Positions 17,269-26,700 of a stretch of 64,000 nucleotides of DNA are shown here, one piece after another. The DNA is taken from NCBI GenBank assembly GCA_018069525.1, contig JAGPUQ010000007.1, positions 124,001 through 188,000 of the forward strand. Reading direction: 5' to 3'. Every line of letters begins with the position of its first letter. The stretch's first letter is position 1. The stretch is from Porticoccaceae bacterium (GTDB lineage Bacteria; Pseudomonadota; Gammaproteobacteria; Pseudomonadales; Porticoccaceae). Below the pieces are notes generated by a model that was not told the DNA's origin, searched no databases, and worked only from the letters and a program-made list of their open reading frames with translations. The position numbers and the translations under genes were made by a program.

Positions 17269-17964
17269 TTATGGCTGCGTAAACGAAGGTTCACAAAACG
17301 CCTGGAGTGGTTCCTCCAACGCCACCCAGGCATTGTCCAGCAAGATCATTTGTGCCGCTGCCGTGGGATGAACCCCATCGTTCTGCATCAGTTCAGCACG
17401 ACCACCGATGCCTTCCAGAAAAAATTTAACAAAAGGTACTTGTGTTGACTCCGCAACATTGGCAATCGCCTGTTCAAACAGGGTTTGATAAACGACTCCG
17501 TAATTAGGCGGAATTAAAATACCCAGCAGTACTACCTTCGCGCCGGCCTTGTGGGATAGTTCGATCATGGATGCCAGATTTTTCTGCATGACCACTGGCG
17601 ATAAACCGCGAAGACCATCGTTACCCCCCAGCTCGATGATAACTAACCCGGGTTTATGTTCGCTCAGCAGGTCAGGCAAGCGAACCTTGCCGCCGTGGGT
17701 GGTTTCGCCACTAACGGAGGTATTGATTACTTTAATGTCTGAAGCTTGAACGCCTGAATCTTGAATACCGCTACTTTCCACACCCGAACACTGACTATCG
17801 AGTCGGGTTTGCAGCAGCGCAACCCAGCCCTCGCTCTTGTCAATGCCATAGGCGGCGCTGATACTATCGCCCAGTACCAGTACACGAGCGCAGGCAAAGA
17901 CAGAGCTCGCAAACAGGAATTGTGCGATAAACAGCAAAGCAAATAGGCGGAAACCTCCAACCAT
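17269..17964 (-). CDS. tesA: Periplasmic acyl-CoA thioesterase I / lysophospholipase / arylesterase
   Basis: TesA is an SGNH hydrolase of the periplasm. From the ATG at 17964 there is a signal peptide (FRLFALLFIAQFLFASSVFA), then LGDSISAAYG with catalytic Ser34, the GETT block, ELGGNDGLRG with the oxyanion Asn, and the DGVHP catalytic Asp-His. Between strands 1 and 2 it has an extra SGVESSGIQDSGVQASD stretch of 15-bp repeats not found in E. coli TesA. The upstream open frame (to 18171) is just antisense to ybbA. The divergent ybbA start shares the sequence CATG with this start. Confidence 0.93.
   Translation of the reverse strand: MVGGFRLFALLFIAQFLFASSVFACARVLVLGDSISAAYGIDKSEGWVALLQTRLDSQCSGVESSGIQDSGVQASDIKVINTSVSGETTHGGKVRLPDLLSEHKPGLVIIELGGNDGLRGLSPVVMQKNLASMIELSHKAGAKVVLLGILIPPNYGVVYQTLFEQAIANVAESTQVPFVKFFLEGIGGRAELMQNDGVHPTAAAQMILLDNAWVALEEPLQAFCEPSFTQP
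17743..17787. repeat. 15-bp degenerate repeats in tesA
   Basis: Three adjacent 15-bp units on the minus strand encode SGVES, SGIQD and SGVQA, an insertion in a surface loop of TesA. Confidence 0.75.
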
Positions 17965-18733
17965 GACTGACACTCCATTACTGGAAGCCCGTAAGCTGGG
18001 CAAACAGGTATCCGGGCCTGAGGGAGAACTGACTCTCCTCGAAGATATTAATTTTACGCTATTACCCGGCCAAAGCCTCGCTATTACTGGGCCATCCGGT
18101 AGCGGTAAATCAACCCTGCTTGGACTGCTGGCCGGGCTGGATTCTCCTACTTCGGGAGAAGTCCTTATCAACGGCAGGACCTTTAGCGATCTCAGCGAAG
18201 ACCAGCGCGCCCAACAGCGCGGTGAACTCTGCAGCTTTGTATTTCAGGATTTTCATCTGGTCAACGATTTGAATGCGCTGGAAAACGTCATGCTGCCACT
18301 AGAACTCAAAGGCGTAGTAGAACGTAAGGAAATCGCCCTTCACTGGCTGGAACAAGTGGGTTTAAACGAACGCATCAAACACTTTCCCACCACTTTATCT
18401 GGCGGCGAACAACAGCGGGTGGCGCTGGCTCGCGCCTTTGCGGTGCAACCAGGCTTGTTGTTTGCCGACGAACCTACCGGGAGTCTCGATCACGCTAACG
18501 GTAGCCGCGTGATTGAACTGCTGTTTGAACTCAACAAAAATATCTCTACTACAGCTCAAACGACAACCCACGCTACAAGCCATCCTGTAAGCAACACTTC
18601 CCATGGTGCCGCGCTGATTTTGGTGACTCACGATGCGACGCTAGCCGAGCGCTGTGATTATCACCTGCGCTTGCAAGCCGGTCGTATTTATCAGGTATCA
18701 ACAGATGGCCAGCAGAGTGAAGTAACTGCATGA
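17963..18733 (+). CDS. ybbA: ABC transporter ATPase YbbA (LolD-like)
   Basis: This 256-residue ATPase of the MacB/LolD class has Walker [11 protein letters not shown]-loop FVFQDFHL, signature [17 protein letters not shown], Walker [13 protein letters not shown] and the switch LVTHD. It works with the large permease encoded immediately downstream (ATGA overlap). In E. coli the same pair ybbA-ybbP is divergent from tesA, as here. A Thr/Ser-rich insertion (about residues 195-212) lies between the D-loop and the switch. Its exact substrate is unknown. Confidence 0.93.
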   Translation: MTDTPLLEARKLGKQVSGPEGELTLLEDINFTLLPGQSLAITGPSGSGKSTLLGLLAGLDSPTSGEVLINGRTFSDLSEDQRAQQRGELCSFVFQDFHLVNDLNALENVMLPLELKGVVERKEIALHWLEQVGLNERIKHFPTTLSGGEQQRVALARAFAVQPGLLFADEPTGSLDHANGSRVIELLFELNKNISTTAQTTTHATSHPVSNTSHGAALILVTHDATLAERCDYHLRLQAGRIYQVSTDGQQSEVTA

Positions 18734-21207
18734 TGAGTAAAGTGTTCCGACCCTGGCGCGCGCCTGCTTTTCAATTATTAGCGACGGCCCTCGCCATCGC
18801 TGCTTTCGCGCTGGTCACCATGATCTTGCTGCGCGCCGAACTGGAAGGCCGCTTTGCGGTACAAACCGCCGAAGCCCTGGGCGGCGATATTATTTTATCG
18901 GGCAGTCGAGAGCCTGAAGCTGCGCAGTTTTCAAACCTGAGCAAAACCGCGAGCAAACACTCTCAGCTTATCGATTTTTCTACCGTGCTAGTGCAAGGCG
19001 AAACCATATTGCTGGTCAGCGCCAGAGCCGTGGATGCCAACTACCCCTTATACGGCAACATTAACATTGCGAACAGCCGTTTTGCCTCGGCGCTACCGGT
19101 TAAATCCGGCCCCAAACCCGGTGAGGTGTGGGTGGACAATCAAGTTCTCGACCGGCTCGACATTAAGGTGGGCGACTCCATTAACGTGGGCAGAAAAGCC
19201 CTACACGTAAAGGCAGTTATTCGCCAGTTACCCGATCAAAATGCGGGATTTTACAGTATGAATCCGCGCATTGTATTGACCCGCGCTGATTTGGATGCCA
19301 CTGATGTACTAGGGCCGGGCGCACGTATTCACCACCATTTAATGCTGGCTGCAGATACGGGTTTAGTTAAATCAGTTTCTCAAACGCCAGGCATCGATGC
19401 ACTCAAACTGCGCCCCGATCAGAGCTTGGAAACCACCGACAACGCGGCAATTCGCAGCATGGGGCCACTGCGGCAGCTCACTCTGTGGGCCAATCTTGCC
19501 GTGCTGCTGATTAGCTTGCTCTGCGGTGCGGCGATTTATTTGGCAACGGCGCAACGGGTACGTCAAGGTGCACGACTGGCCGGCTTGTTGCGCACCTTCG
19601 GTGCCAGTCGTTATCAGGTGATTGTCCGTTTGCTCGGTAGCGAATTTGTCGCCGTCTTACCCGCCGCCCTACTGGGTAGCGCGGCTGGAATCGCCACTGT
19701 TATTGGCCTCAAGAATCTACTGGGCTGGAGCGGCCCCCTGGAGGCCCATCTCGGCGACTGGTTAGCGCTGGCCTTCAGCCCCCTCGTACTGTGGGCGGCG
19801 TTTGCGCTGCCCCGCTTAAGTGCTTTGGTGCGAGTGCCCGCCATTGAAGTCCTGCGACAAGGTCATCGCCAGGCGGCCGTTTCCGTGCAGGCGGAATTAC
19901 TCGCCGTGCTGGCTGGGCCAATCGTACTGGCGAGCCTACTCACTCGCTCTCTTGTCGATCTCGGTCAATTGATTTTACTGTTAATCATATTGGGGGCAGT
20001 ACTGCCCGCTGTGTTGTGGCCTCTACTTAAAGGCCTCGACCTACTGAGCACTCGCCTGCCTCTTGCCTTGCGCCTGGCGGTACGACGTTTGGCCCGACGG
20101 CCTTATTTAACACTGCCTCTAATGGCCTCCCTGACATTGGCGATGGCCATACTCGCGCTGGCCGGGCACACCGGCAACGCTTTGCTGGAAAACTGGCGAA
20201 CCACCCTGCCAGAAAAAGCGCCCAATCATTTTGTAATGAATTTATACCAACAAGATTTGCCGGTGTATCAACAATGGCTGGCAGACAACCAGGCGCTTCC
20301 CCAAACTCCCTACCCAGTGGTGCGAGGCCGTTTAACGGAAATCAACAACATCCCGGTGCGGGAAGCGGTGAGCAAGGAAAACAGAGGGGGCAATCGCCAG
20401 TTAAATCGCGACCTGGTGCTTACCGAGGCCAGCGAACTACCCGCCAGTAATCTTGTCGTTGCTGGATTGTGGCATGCCAGTGATGATCAGCTCCGGGGAA
20501 ATACGGTCTCAGTCGAGCAAAAATTAGCTGAGCGCATGAAATTAAAACTCGGCGACAAACTACAATTCGTCACTAGCCGAGGCAAACTCGAACCCACTAT
20601 CACCAGTATTCGCGAAGTTGACTGGAATAGTTTTTCGCCCAATTTTTATTTTATGTTTAATCAGGGCAGTCTCGAAACCCAGGACACTACCTGGCTAAGC
20701 AGTTTTTGGTTACCAGAAGGCGACGGCAGGCGCCTGGCCGAACTCATCCAACAACTACCTCAGGTCACGCTGCTGGATGTATCTGTCCTCCTGGCGAAAA
20801 CCCAGGATCTGGTGAGTCAGGCAAGTCGAGCGGCAGAACTGATCGCCCTATTACTAATGTTTGCGGCGCTACTGGTATTGAGCAGTGCCCTGCTAGATGG
20901 CCAGGCGCAACGCGGTCGGGACAACGCACTACTCCGCACCATGGGTGCCCGGTATGGTTTACTGAGCCGCATTGCCTGGCTGGAATTTCTGATACTCGGC
21001 GGTAGTGCAGCACTTGGCGCGACCCTTATCACTTTTGCCGCGCTTTACCCCATTGGCACACAGTTGCTGATCGGCTCGTCCAAGATCTCAGCCTGGCTGT
21101 TACTGCCCACTGCGCTGGCCGTGTTGGTCGCCAGCGGCGGTGTCTGGCTGAGTCGCAAAGCGCTGCGCACGCCACCACTGGCTTTATTGAGAAACGAACA
21201 GTACTAG
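18730..21207 (+). CDS. ybbP: FtsX-like ABC permease YbbP
   Basis: YbbP is an 825-residue permease with two copies of the FtsX/MacB plan. Each half has one N-proximal helix, a large periplasmic domain and three helices (about 250-350 and 700-815), plus extra helices in the middle (about 385-480). It couples to YbbA, whose stop overlaps its ATG. The tesA-ybbA-ybbP neighbourhood suggests handling of lipids or other envelope compounds. The family has no settled substrate. Confidence 0.92.
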   Translation: MMSKVFRPWRAPAFQLLATALAIAAFALVTMILLRAELEGRFAVQTAEALGGDIILSGSREPEAAQFSNLSKTASKHSQLIDFSTVLVQGETILLVSARAVDANYPLYGNINIANSRFASALPVKSGPKPGEVWVDNQVLDRLDIKVGDSINVGRKALHVKAVIRQLPDQNAGFYSMNPRIVLTRADLDATDVLGPGARIHHHLMLAADTGLVKSVSQTPGIDALKLRPDQSLETTDNAAIRSMGPLRQLTLWANLAVLLISLLCGAAIYLATAQRVRQGARLAGLLRTFGASRYQVIVRLLGSEFVAVLPAALLGSAAGIATVIGLKNLLGWSGPLEAHLGDWLALAFSPLVLWAAFALPRLSALVRVPAIEVLRQGHRQAAVSVQAELLAVLAGPIVLASLLTRSLVDLGQLILLLIILGAVLPAVLWPLLKGLDLLSTRLPLALRLAVRRLARRPYLTLPLMASLTLAMAILALAGHTGNALLENWRTTLPEKAPNHFVMNLYQQDLPVYQQWLADNQALPQTPYPVVRGRLTEINNIPVREAVSKENRGGNRQLNRDLVLTEASELPASNLVVAGLWHASDDQLRGNTVSVEQKLAERMKLKLGDKLQFVTSRGKLEPTITSIREVDWNSFSPNFYFMFNQGSLETQDTTWLSSFWLPEGDGRRLAELIQQLPQVTLLDVSVLLAKTQDLVSQASRAAELIALLLMFAALLVLSSALLDGQAQRGRDNALLRTMGARYGLLSRIAWLEFLILGGSAALGATLITFAALYPIGTQLLIGSSKISAWLLLPTALAVLVASGGVWLSRKALRTPPLALLRNEQY

Positions 21208-21299
21208 CCAGTCAGGGTAGATACTGAGCAAACTGAAAAAAATTGTGCATAATCAGTGAATGAGTAATATTGATCTATGAAAACAAGCCGGAGGTAGTT

Positions 21300-22949
21300 A
21301 TGTCTGTATCCAGTGCGTCATCAAACCAGAGTTCAAATTCTTCAACTGCACGTACGGTAGACGCAGTCATCGTAGGTGCCGGCTTTGCCGGTTTATACAT
21401 GTTGCATCGCCTTCGAGAGCAAGGTCTGACGGCACAAATTTTTGAAGCCGGTAGCGGCGCGGGCGGCACCTGGTTCTGGAACCGCTATCCCGGTGCGCGG
21501 GTGGATGTCGAAAGTATGCAGTACTCCTACCAGTTTTCCGAAGAACTCCAGCAGGAGTGGCAATGGTCCGAGCGCTATGCGCCACAGGCAGAGTTGCTGG
21601 AATATCTTAATCACGTGGTTGAGCGCTTCGGTTTAGCCCCGGATATTCAATTTAACACCCGGGTAGAATCCGCAGTTTTTGATGACTCCAGTAAAACATG
21701 GCAGGTCAGCACGGATCAGGGTGACCAGGTTAATGCCAAATACTGCATTATGGCTACGGGATGTCTGTCCAAGGCAAACAAGCCAGACATCGCGGGAATG
21801 GACTCCTTCAATGGCCCCACTTACCACACGGGCGAATGGCCCCACGAGGAAGTGGATTTCAGTGGGATGCGGGTCGGTATTATCGGCACCGGCTCCTCCG
21901 CCATTCAGGCGATTCCGGAAATCGCCAGGCAAGCCGAACATTTAACGGTGTTTCAACGCACCCCCAATTTCTCGGTTCCCGCACGCAACAAACCCCTGGA
22001 CCCCGAAGAGGTTAAAAACGTAAAACAAAACTACGGCGCTTTACGAGAAGCGGGTCAGCAACAATTCGGTGCCTTTGATGCGGACTCCAACACCAAAGCC
22101 GCTGCAGAAATGTCTCCCGAAGAAATCAAAGCAGAACTCAACAAGCGTTGGCAAATGGGTGGTCTTAACTTTTTCGGTGTGTTTGTCGATTTCCTGGTTA
22201 CTCAGGAAACTAACGATATCGTCGCCGATTTTGTGCGTGAAAAAATCGCAGAACGCGTTAATGACCCAGAAACTGCCGCACTACTTGCCCCTAATACCGT
22301 ATTTGGTTGCAAACGCATATGCGCAGACACCGATTATTTTGAAACCTATAACCGCGACAATGTCACGCTGGTAGATATTAGTAAGACCGCCATTTCAGCA
22401 ATCACGCCCGAAGGCCTTAAGGTCGGCGACGGTTCTTCTGAAGACAAAGCCTATGCCTTTGACGCCCTGGTTTTCGCTACCGGCTTCGACGCCATGACCG
22501 GTTCACTCAACAAAATCGATATTCGCGGCTGCGATGGCCAAACTTTAAAAGAAAAATGGGCAGCTGGCCCGCTCACTTACCTGGGCTTATGCTCTGCCGG
22601 GTTTCCCAATCTGTTTACTATCAGCGGACCGGGTAGCCCCTCGGTCTTCACCAACATGGTGACGTCCATCGAACAACACGTGGAATACATTGGCGACATT
22701 ATTGCCTATATGACCGATAACAAACTTGCCACCATCGAAGCAAGTAACGAAGCCGAAACTCAATGGGTTGCCCACGTCAATGAAGTGGCGAGTTATACGC
22801 TGCTTAATTCGTGCAACTCGTGGTATCTGGGCGCCAACATCCCAGGTAAAAAGAGGGTTTTTATGCCCTATGCGGGCGGCTTCCCGCCCTACGTTGCCAA
22901 GTGCAATGAAGTCGCGGCAAAGGGTTACGAAGGTTTTACGCTGACTTAA
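21300..22949 (+). CDS. Baeyer-Villiger flavin monooxygenase
   Basis: The 549-residue flavoprotein has the FAD motif GAGFAG (26-31), the second nucleotide motif GTGSSA (196-201) and the Baeyer-Villiger fingerprint F-x-G-x-x-x-H-x-x-x-W-P (170-181, FNGPTYHTGEWP). It should insert oxygen next to a ketone, giving an ester or lactone with NADPH and O2. The start is the ATG at 21300, behind GGAGGT. The next gene is a serine hydrolase that could cleave such an ester. The substrate is unknown; the sequence resembles cyclohexanone and steroid-type enzymes. Confidence 0.93.
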   Translation: MSVSSASSNQSSNSSTARTVDAVIVGAGFAGLYMLHRLREQGLTAQIFEAGSGAGGTWFWNRYPGARVDVESMQYSYQFSEELQQEWQWSERYAPQAELLEYLNHVVERFGLAPDIQFNTRVESAVFDDSSKTWQVSTDQGDQVNAKYCIMATGCLSKANKPDIAGMDSFNGPTYHTGEWPHEEVDFSGMRVGIIGTGSSAIQAIPEIARQAEHLTVFQRTPNFSVPARNKPLDPEEVKNVKQNYGALREAGQQQFGAFDADSNTKAAAEMSPEEIKAELNKRWQMGGLNFFGVFVDFLVTQETNDIVADFVREKIAERVNDPETAALLAPNTVFGCKRICADTDYFETYNRDNVTLVDISKTAISAITPEGLKVGDGSSEDKAYAFDALVFATGFDAMTGSLNKIDIRGCDGQTLKEKWAAGPLTYLGLCSAGFPNLFTISGPGSPSVFTNMVTSIEQHVEYIGDIIAYMTDNKLATIEASNEAETQWVAHVNEVASYTLLNSCNSWYLGANIPGKKRVFMPYAGGFPPYVAKCNEVAAKGYEGFTLT

Positions 22950-23027
22950 CGCACGTCGTAAACCGACCATTGGAGAAGCGCCATCAATAACCTAAATATA
23001 ACATCGTCCAATTATGATTTTAGTGAA

Positions 23028-24182
23028 ATGCACACCGCCATGCAGAAATATGTGGATAACAAACTGCTTAACGGCCTGTCGGCGGTGGTATTAAAGGGTA
23101 CCGACGTTGTCGATTTTAAAACCTGGGGTTACATGGATATGGAGTCCCTTACCCCGATGGCCGACGATGCAATTTTTCGTATTTACTCCAACACCAAGAT
23201 CATTACCTCAGCCGCCGCAATGATACTTTACGATGACGGTGCTTTTCAGCTCGACGACGCAATCCACACATACATTCCGCAATTCAAACATCTACAGGTA
23301 CTAAAAAAAGGCGCGAGTGATTTAACGGATACCGAGTCGTTAAACAGTGCGCCCACCATTCGACAGCTCATATCGCACAGTGCGGGCTTTAGCTACGGTT
23401 TGTTTATCAACAACCCGCTTGATCAGACCTATGCAGATCAACGCATGACCCACAAAGATTCTAGCCTGGCAGAAATGATCGATAAGCTGGCCAAACTACC
23501 CTTGGCCTATCAACCCGGTGAAAGATGGCAATACAGTGTCGGCATCGACATCCTGGCGTATTTAGTTGAAGTCTGGTCCGGGAAAAGTTTTATCGACTTT
23601 TTAAAAGAACGGCTTTTTGAGCCCCTAAATATGGTGGATACCGATTTTTATGTGCCGGAGAAAAACCACCACCGTCTAACGACTAACTACAGTCCACTGA
23701 ATTTACTCGACCCAATGGAGCCAGGACTCAAAGCCTGCCCGGATCTGTTGATTGGCAGCGTACTGAAACCCAAAAGTTTTCAATCGGGCGGAGGCGGACT
23801 GGTATCCACTATTGGCGACTACACCACATTTATCCAGATGATAGTTAACCGTGGCGAATGGAGTGGCCAGCGCATTCTGTCCCCGGAGTCCGTCGAGTTA
23901 ATGCGCACCAATCAGCTCCGTGAGGGCGTCAAAGTAAAACTACCTACCTGGGATATGCCCAACACCGTCTTTGGCCTGGGTTTTGCCATTAAAAATTCGC
24001 CTGCTGACGGAGAACCAGACAGCGCTATTGGCGAATATCATTGGGGCGGCCTGGCTGCTACACACTCCTGGATTTCACCCAAAGCCAATCTTTCAGCTTT
24101 GATATTTACCCAGCGCGCCTATGGATTTTGGCATCCCTTTAGCCACGAATTTAAGCGTTTGGTCTACAAAATCGCAGGGTGA
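23028..24182 (+). CDS. Class C beta-lactamase-fold serine hydrolase / esterase (EstB-like)
   Basis: This 384-residue protein has SNTK (S54, K57; the S-x-x-K active site), a second-motif Tyr in WQYSVGID, and HWGGLAATHSW as the third motif. No signal peptide is seen, so it is more likely a cytosolic esterase than a beta-lactamase. It is 78 bp after the monooxygenase and on the same strand, which suggests hydrolysis of the ester or lactone product. The ATG shown lacks a ribosome site. GGAGAAG lies ahead of an in-frame ATC about 48 bases upstream, so the protein may be about 16 residues longer. Confidence 0.85.
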   Translation: MHTAMQKYVDNKLLNGLSAVVLKGTDVVDFKTWGYMDMESLTPMADDAIFRIYSNTKIITSAAAMILYDDGAFQLDDAIHTYIPQFKHLQVLKKGASDLTDTESLNSAPTIRQLISHSAGFSYGLFINNPLDQTYADQRMTHKDSSLAEMIDKLAKLPLAYQPGERWQYSVGIDILAYLVEVWSGKSFIDFLKERLFEPLNMVDTDFYVPEKNHHRLTTNYSPLNLLDPMEPGLKACPDLLIGSVLKPKSFQSGGGGLVSTIGDYTTFIQMIVNRGEWSGQRILSPESVELMRTNQLREGVKVKLPTWDMPNTVFGLGFAIKNSPADGEPDSAIGEYHWGGLAATHSWISPKANLSALIFTQRAYGFWHPFSHEFKRLVYKIAG

Positions 24183-24386
24183 AAATTCCGGCTCGATCTG
24201 GCGCACCTGTTGCTCAGTATTTTCCACGCCTACCCACCTTTTATTGATATGATAGCGCTGTGCTAAACTCCTCAACAGAAGAAGAACTCAAACTGCCCAT
24301 TGGCTCTATATTACCCCGATTAAATTAGAGTTTGATGTCGGTTTTGAGAAAAATAAGATCGGCGTTGAAGATGGGTGGAATACTAT

Positions 24387-25433
24387 ATGTCGCACGATGA
24401 ATACAGCCTGTTCGGATCGGCCATCAATTTTAGCGAACAACGCGATAGAAGATCCCTTGAAAACATATTGATTGCGACGCTTTCTGACTTTTTTGATTTT
24501 GATTCTCTTATCTTACTCCGAGTACCAAGAAACCCCGATAACAAATACCTGGAAGTGGCCGCTTCTATACCAAACACTGCATTTCAGGATAAGCTAAAAC
24601 CGCTTCCTTATGAATACGGAGACCCCCGTGTTCAGCGCAATGATGCTATTAACACCTGCATTAGCAGTGGCAACCCTCTCTCAGAAGAAGCCGACGGCAA
24701 GCAACGCACCTTATTTCCCATCGTCGTCAACAACTCAATCAAAGAAATTTTAGACCTGTACGGAGACCATCACTCTCCGGAGACAAGGAAATTTATTAAC
24801 GGTTTTATACGTATCTACAGTAATTTCTTGTCCATCATTGACGATAACGAACGCGACACCCTTACCGGTCTATTAAACCGTAAAACATTTGACACTAAAT
24901 TAACTGAACTTATGTCCAGCTCTTCAGCGGAACAACATACTTTAATTCCGACCGGAAAAGAACGTCGTGCAAAGAAAACCGACTCCCATTACTGGGTCGG
25001 GATATTAGATATAGATAATTTTAAAGCTATTAACGATCAATTTGGTCATATCTATGGCGATGAAGTATTACTGCTGTTCGCTAACCTTATGGGAAAAACC
25101 TTCAGAAGCAATGATCTATTGTTTCGCTATGGCGGAGAGGAATTTGTTGTCGTGCTAGAACCCACGACGGAGTCAAACGCCTTTATGATTTTTGAACGAT
25201 TTCGACAGCAATTAGAAAAATATGACTTTCCACGGGTGGGACGCATAACGGTCAGCGCTGGATTCATAAAAATCGACGACAATCAGCACCAGTCTACCCT
25301 GCTCGAACACGCCGATCAGGCCCTGTACTACGCGAAGGAACACGGCCGAAATCAGGTCTGCAATTATCACGCCCTGGTAAAGTCAGGTGCACTAACACCA
25401 CGCCAGTTTGAAAGTAATATTGAGCTATTTTGA
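24387..25433 (+). CDS. Diguanylate cyclase, GGDEF domain with N-terminal sensor region
   Basis: The C-terminal half is a GGDEF domain: DTLTGLLNRKTF start, LDIDNFKAINDQFGH, and GGEEF at about 249-253. An RxxD inhibitory site (RSND) lies exactly five residues earlier, so product inhibition by c-di-GMP is expected. The first 150 residues look like a GAF-type cytosolic sensor with no membrane segment. I use the ATG at 24387 (GGTGGA upstream) rather than a GTG four codons earlier. The gene stands alone, with about 200 bp of empty sequence before it. Confidence 0.93.
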   Translation: MSHDEYSLFGSAINFSEQRDRRSLENILIATLSDFFDFDSLILLRVPRNPDNKYLEVAASIPNTAFQDKLKPLPYEYGDPRVQRNDAINTCISSGNPLSEEADGKQRTLFPIVVNNSIKEILDLYGDHHSPETRKFINGFIRIYSNFLSIIDDNERDTLTGLLNRKTFDTKLTELMSSSSAEQHTLIPTGKERRAKKTDSHYWVGILDIDNFKAINDQFGHIYGDEVLLLFANLMGKTFRSNDLLFRYGGEEFVVVLEPTTESNAFMIFERFRQQLEKYDFPRVGRITVSAGFIKIDDNQHQSTLLEHADQALYYAKEHGRNQVCNYHALVKSGALTPRQFESNIELF

Positions 25434-25585
25434 GCTCAATCAACAAAATAAAGCCCTATACTCATAGGACAAAGGCGCTACCCACGCGTCGCTAAGTTAC
25501 ACAATAACTCGCCCCCACTATGCTACACTTCAAGCGTTTACAGCCTACGCCGCCCTGCCTACGCTGTAAGCTTAAACAACAAACC

Positions 25586-25713
25586 CCGAGCCCCGGAGTT
25601 CTAAGGCCAGAAACAGGCTAAGAACCCGGAGCCGGAATCATCCTCGGTGTATTTAGAGGATTAGATTCCCAGGGATCAGCAGGAAACTGCTCTTCCTCCC
25701 GACTTTGGAAAGG
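25586..25713 (+). promoter_or_regulatory. Molybdenum cofactor (Moco) riboswitch
   Basis: The moaA leader matches the Moco RNA family. CCCAGGG (25668-25674) and CCTCCC (25695-25700) flank a hairpin AGCAG-GAAA-CTGCT. GGAATCATCCTC pairs with GAGGAT and GATTCC just upstream. The end TTTGGAAAGGTG is almost the same as in the E. coli moaA leader, with the ribosome site GGAAAGG inside it. It should block translation of moaA when cofactor is plentiful. Confidence 0.85.
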
Positions 25714-25721
25714 TGTTTGAC

Positions 25722-26696
25722 ATGCTAGAAGACCGCTTCGGGCGCGAGTTTCATTACTTACGCCTATCTATTACCGATGTCTGCAACTTTCGTTGCAACT
25801 ACTGCCTGCCCGATGGCTACGAAGGCCGACCGGACGAGGCCTTCCTGTCGCTGGATGAAATTCGTCGCATCGCCTCGGCGTTTGCCGCTACCGGCACCTC
25901 CAAAATTCGTATCACCGGCGGAGAGCCCTCGGTGCGTAAGGATCTCACCGAGATTATTCGCACGGTAAAATCCACACCCGGCATCAATAAGGTCGCGATG
26001 ACCACCAATGGCTATCGCCTGCCGGAGCTGATCGATAGCTGGGCGGATGCGGGTCTGGACGCGCTCAATGTCAGCATCGACAGTCTCGACCCCGCCGTAT
26101 TTCAAGCCATTACCGGACACAGTCAGCTTCAGCAACTGCTGGATGGCCTTGAGCGCGCAGTCGAGCTGGGCATCCCCACCATTAAAGTCAATGCGGTGAT
26201 GCTGAAAGGCTTTAACGACAACCAGCTAGGCCGCTTTCAGGAGTGGCTAAAACATAAACCCATCACTTTGCGTTTTATCGAATTGATGCAGACCGGTGAC
26301 AACGCCAAATTTTTCGCGGAACGTCACGTCGCTGGCGACGACGTGCGCACGCAGCTGTTAAACACCGGCTGGACACCCACCCTCCGCGGAAAAGACGCCG
26401 GCCCCGCGCAGGAATTTCACCACCCAGACTACATGGGTCGCGTGGGCCTTATCATGCCTTACAGTAAAGATTTCTGTGCTACCTGCAACCGTCTGCGAGT
26501 CAACTCCACTGGTAAACTCCACCTCTGTCTGTTTTCCGAGAACGGCCTGGATTTGCGCCACCTCTTACAGGCAGACAGCCAGCAAGAGGAGTTAATTAAT
26601 TTTTTGCACACTCAATTAGCCGACAAAAAGGTCAGCCACTTTTTACAGGACGGTGATAGTGGCGGCACTCGCCATCTCGCCATGCTGGGAGGATAA
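25722..26696 (+). CDS. moaA: GTP 3',8-cyclase
   Basis: MoaA is a radical-SAM enzyme making 3',8-cyclo-GTP, the first step of molybdopterin synthesis. It has the SAM cluster CNFRCNYC near the N-terminus, the second cluster CATCNRLR...LHLC near the C-terminus, and the essential terminal Gly-Gly (MLGG). I choose the ATG at 25722. The in-frame GTG at 25713 is part of the ribosome site GGAAAGG of the riboswitch, as in E. coli. It heads moaABCDE-mobA; moaB starts five bases downstream. Confidence 0.98.
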   Translation: MLEDRFGREFHYLRLSITDVCNFRCNYCLPDGYEGRPDEAFLSLDEIRRIASAFAATGTSKIRITGGEPSVRKDLTEIIRTVKSTPGINKVAMTTNGYRLPELIDSWADAGLDALNVSIDSLDPAVFQAITGHSQLQQLLDGLERAVELGIPTIKVNAVMLKGFNDNQLGRFQEWLKHKPITLRFIELMQTGDNAKFFAERHVAGDDVRTQLLNTGWTPTLRGKDAGPAQEFHHPDYMGRVGLIMPYSKDFCATCNRLRVNSTGKLHLCLFSENGLDLRHLLQADSQQEELINFLHTQLADKKVSHFLQDGDSGGTRHLAMLGG

Positions 26697-26700
26697 ACAC

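Noticed and set aside
17965-18171. N-terminal extension of TesA
   Set aside because: It is antisense to ybbA and has no signal peptide. The ATG at 17964 gives a good signal peptide.
24093-24275. 60-codon minus-strand frame downstream of the serine hydrolase
   Set aside because: Part lies antisense to the hydrolase, and no signal or known domain could be supported.
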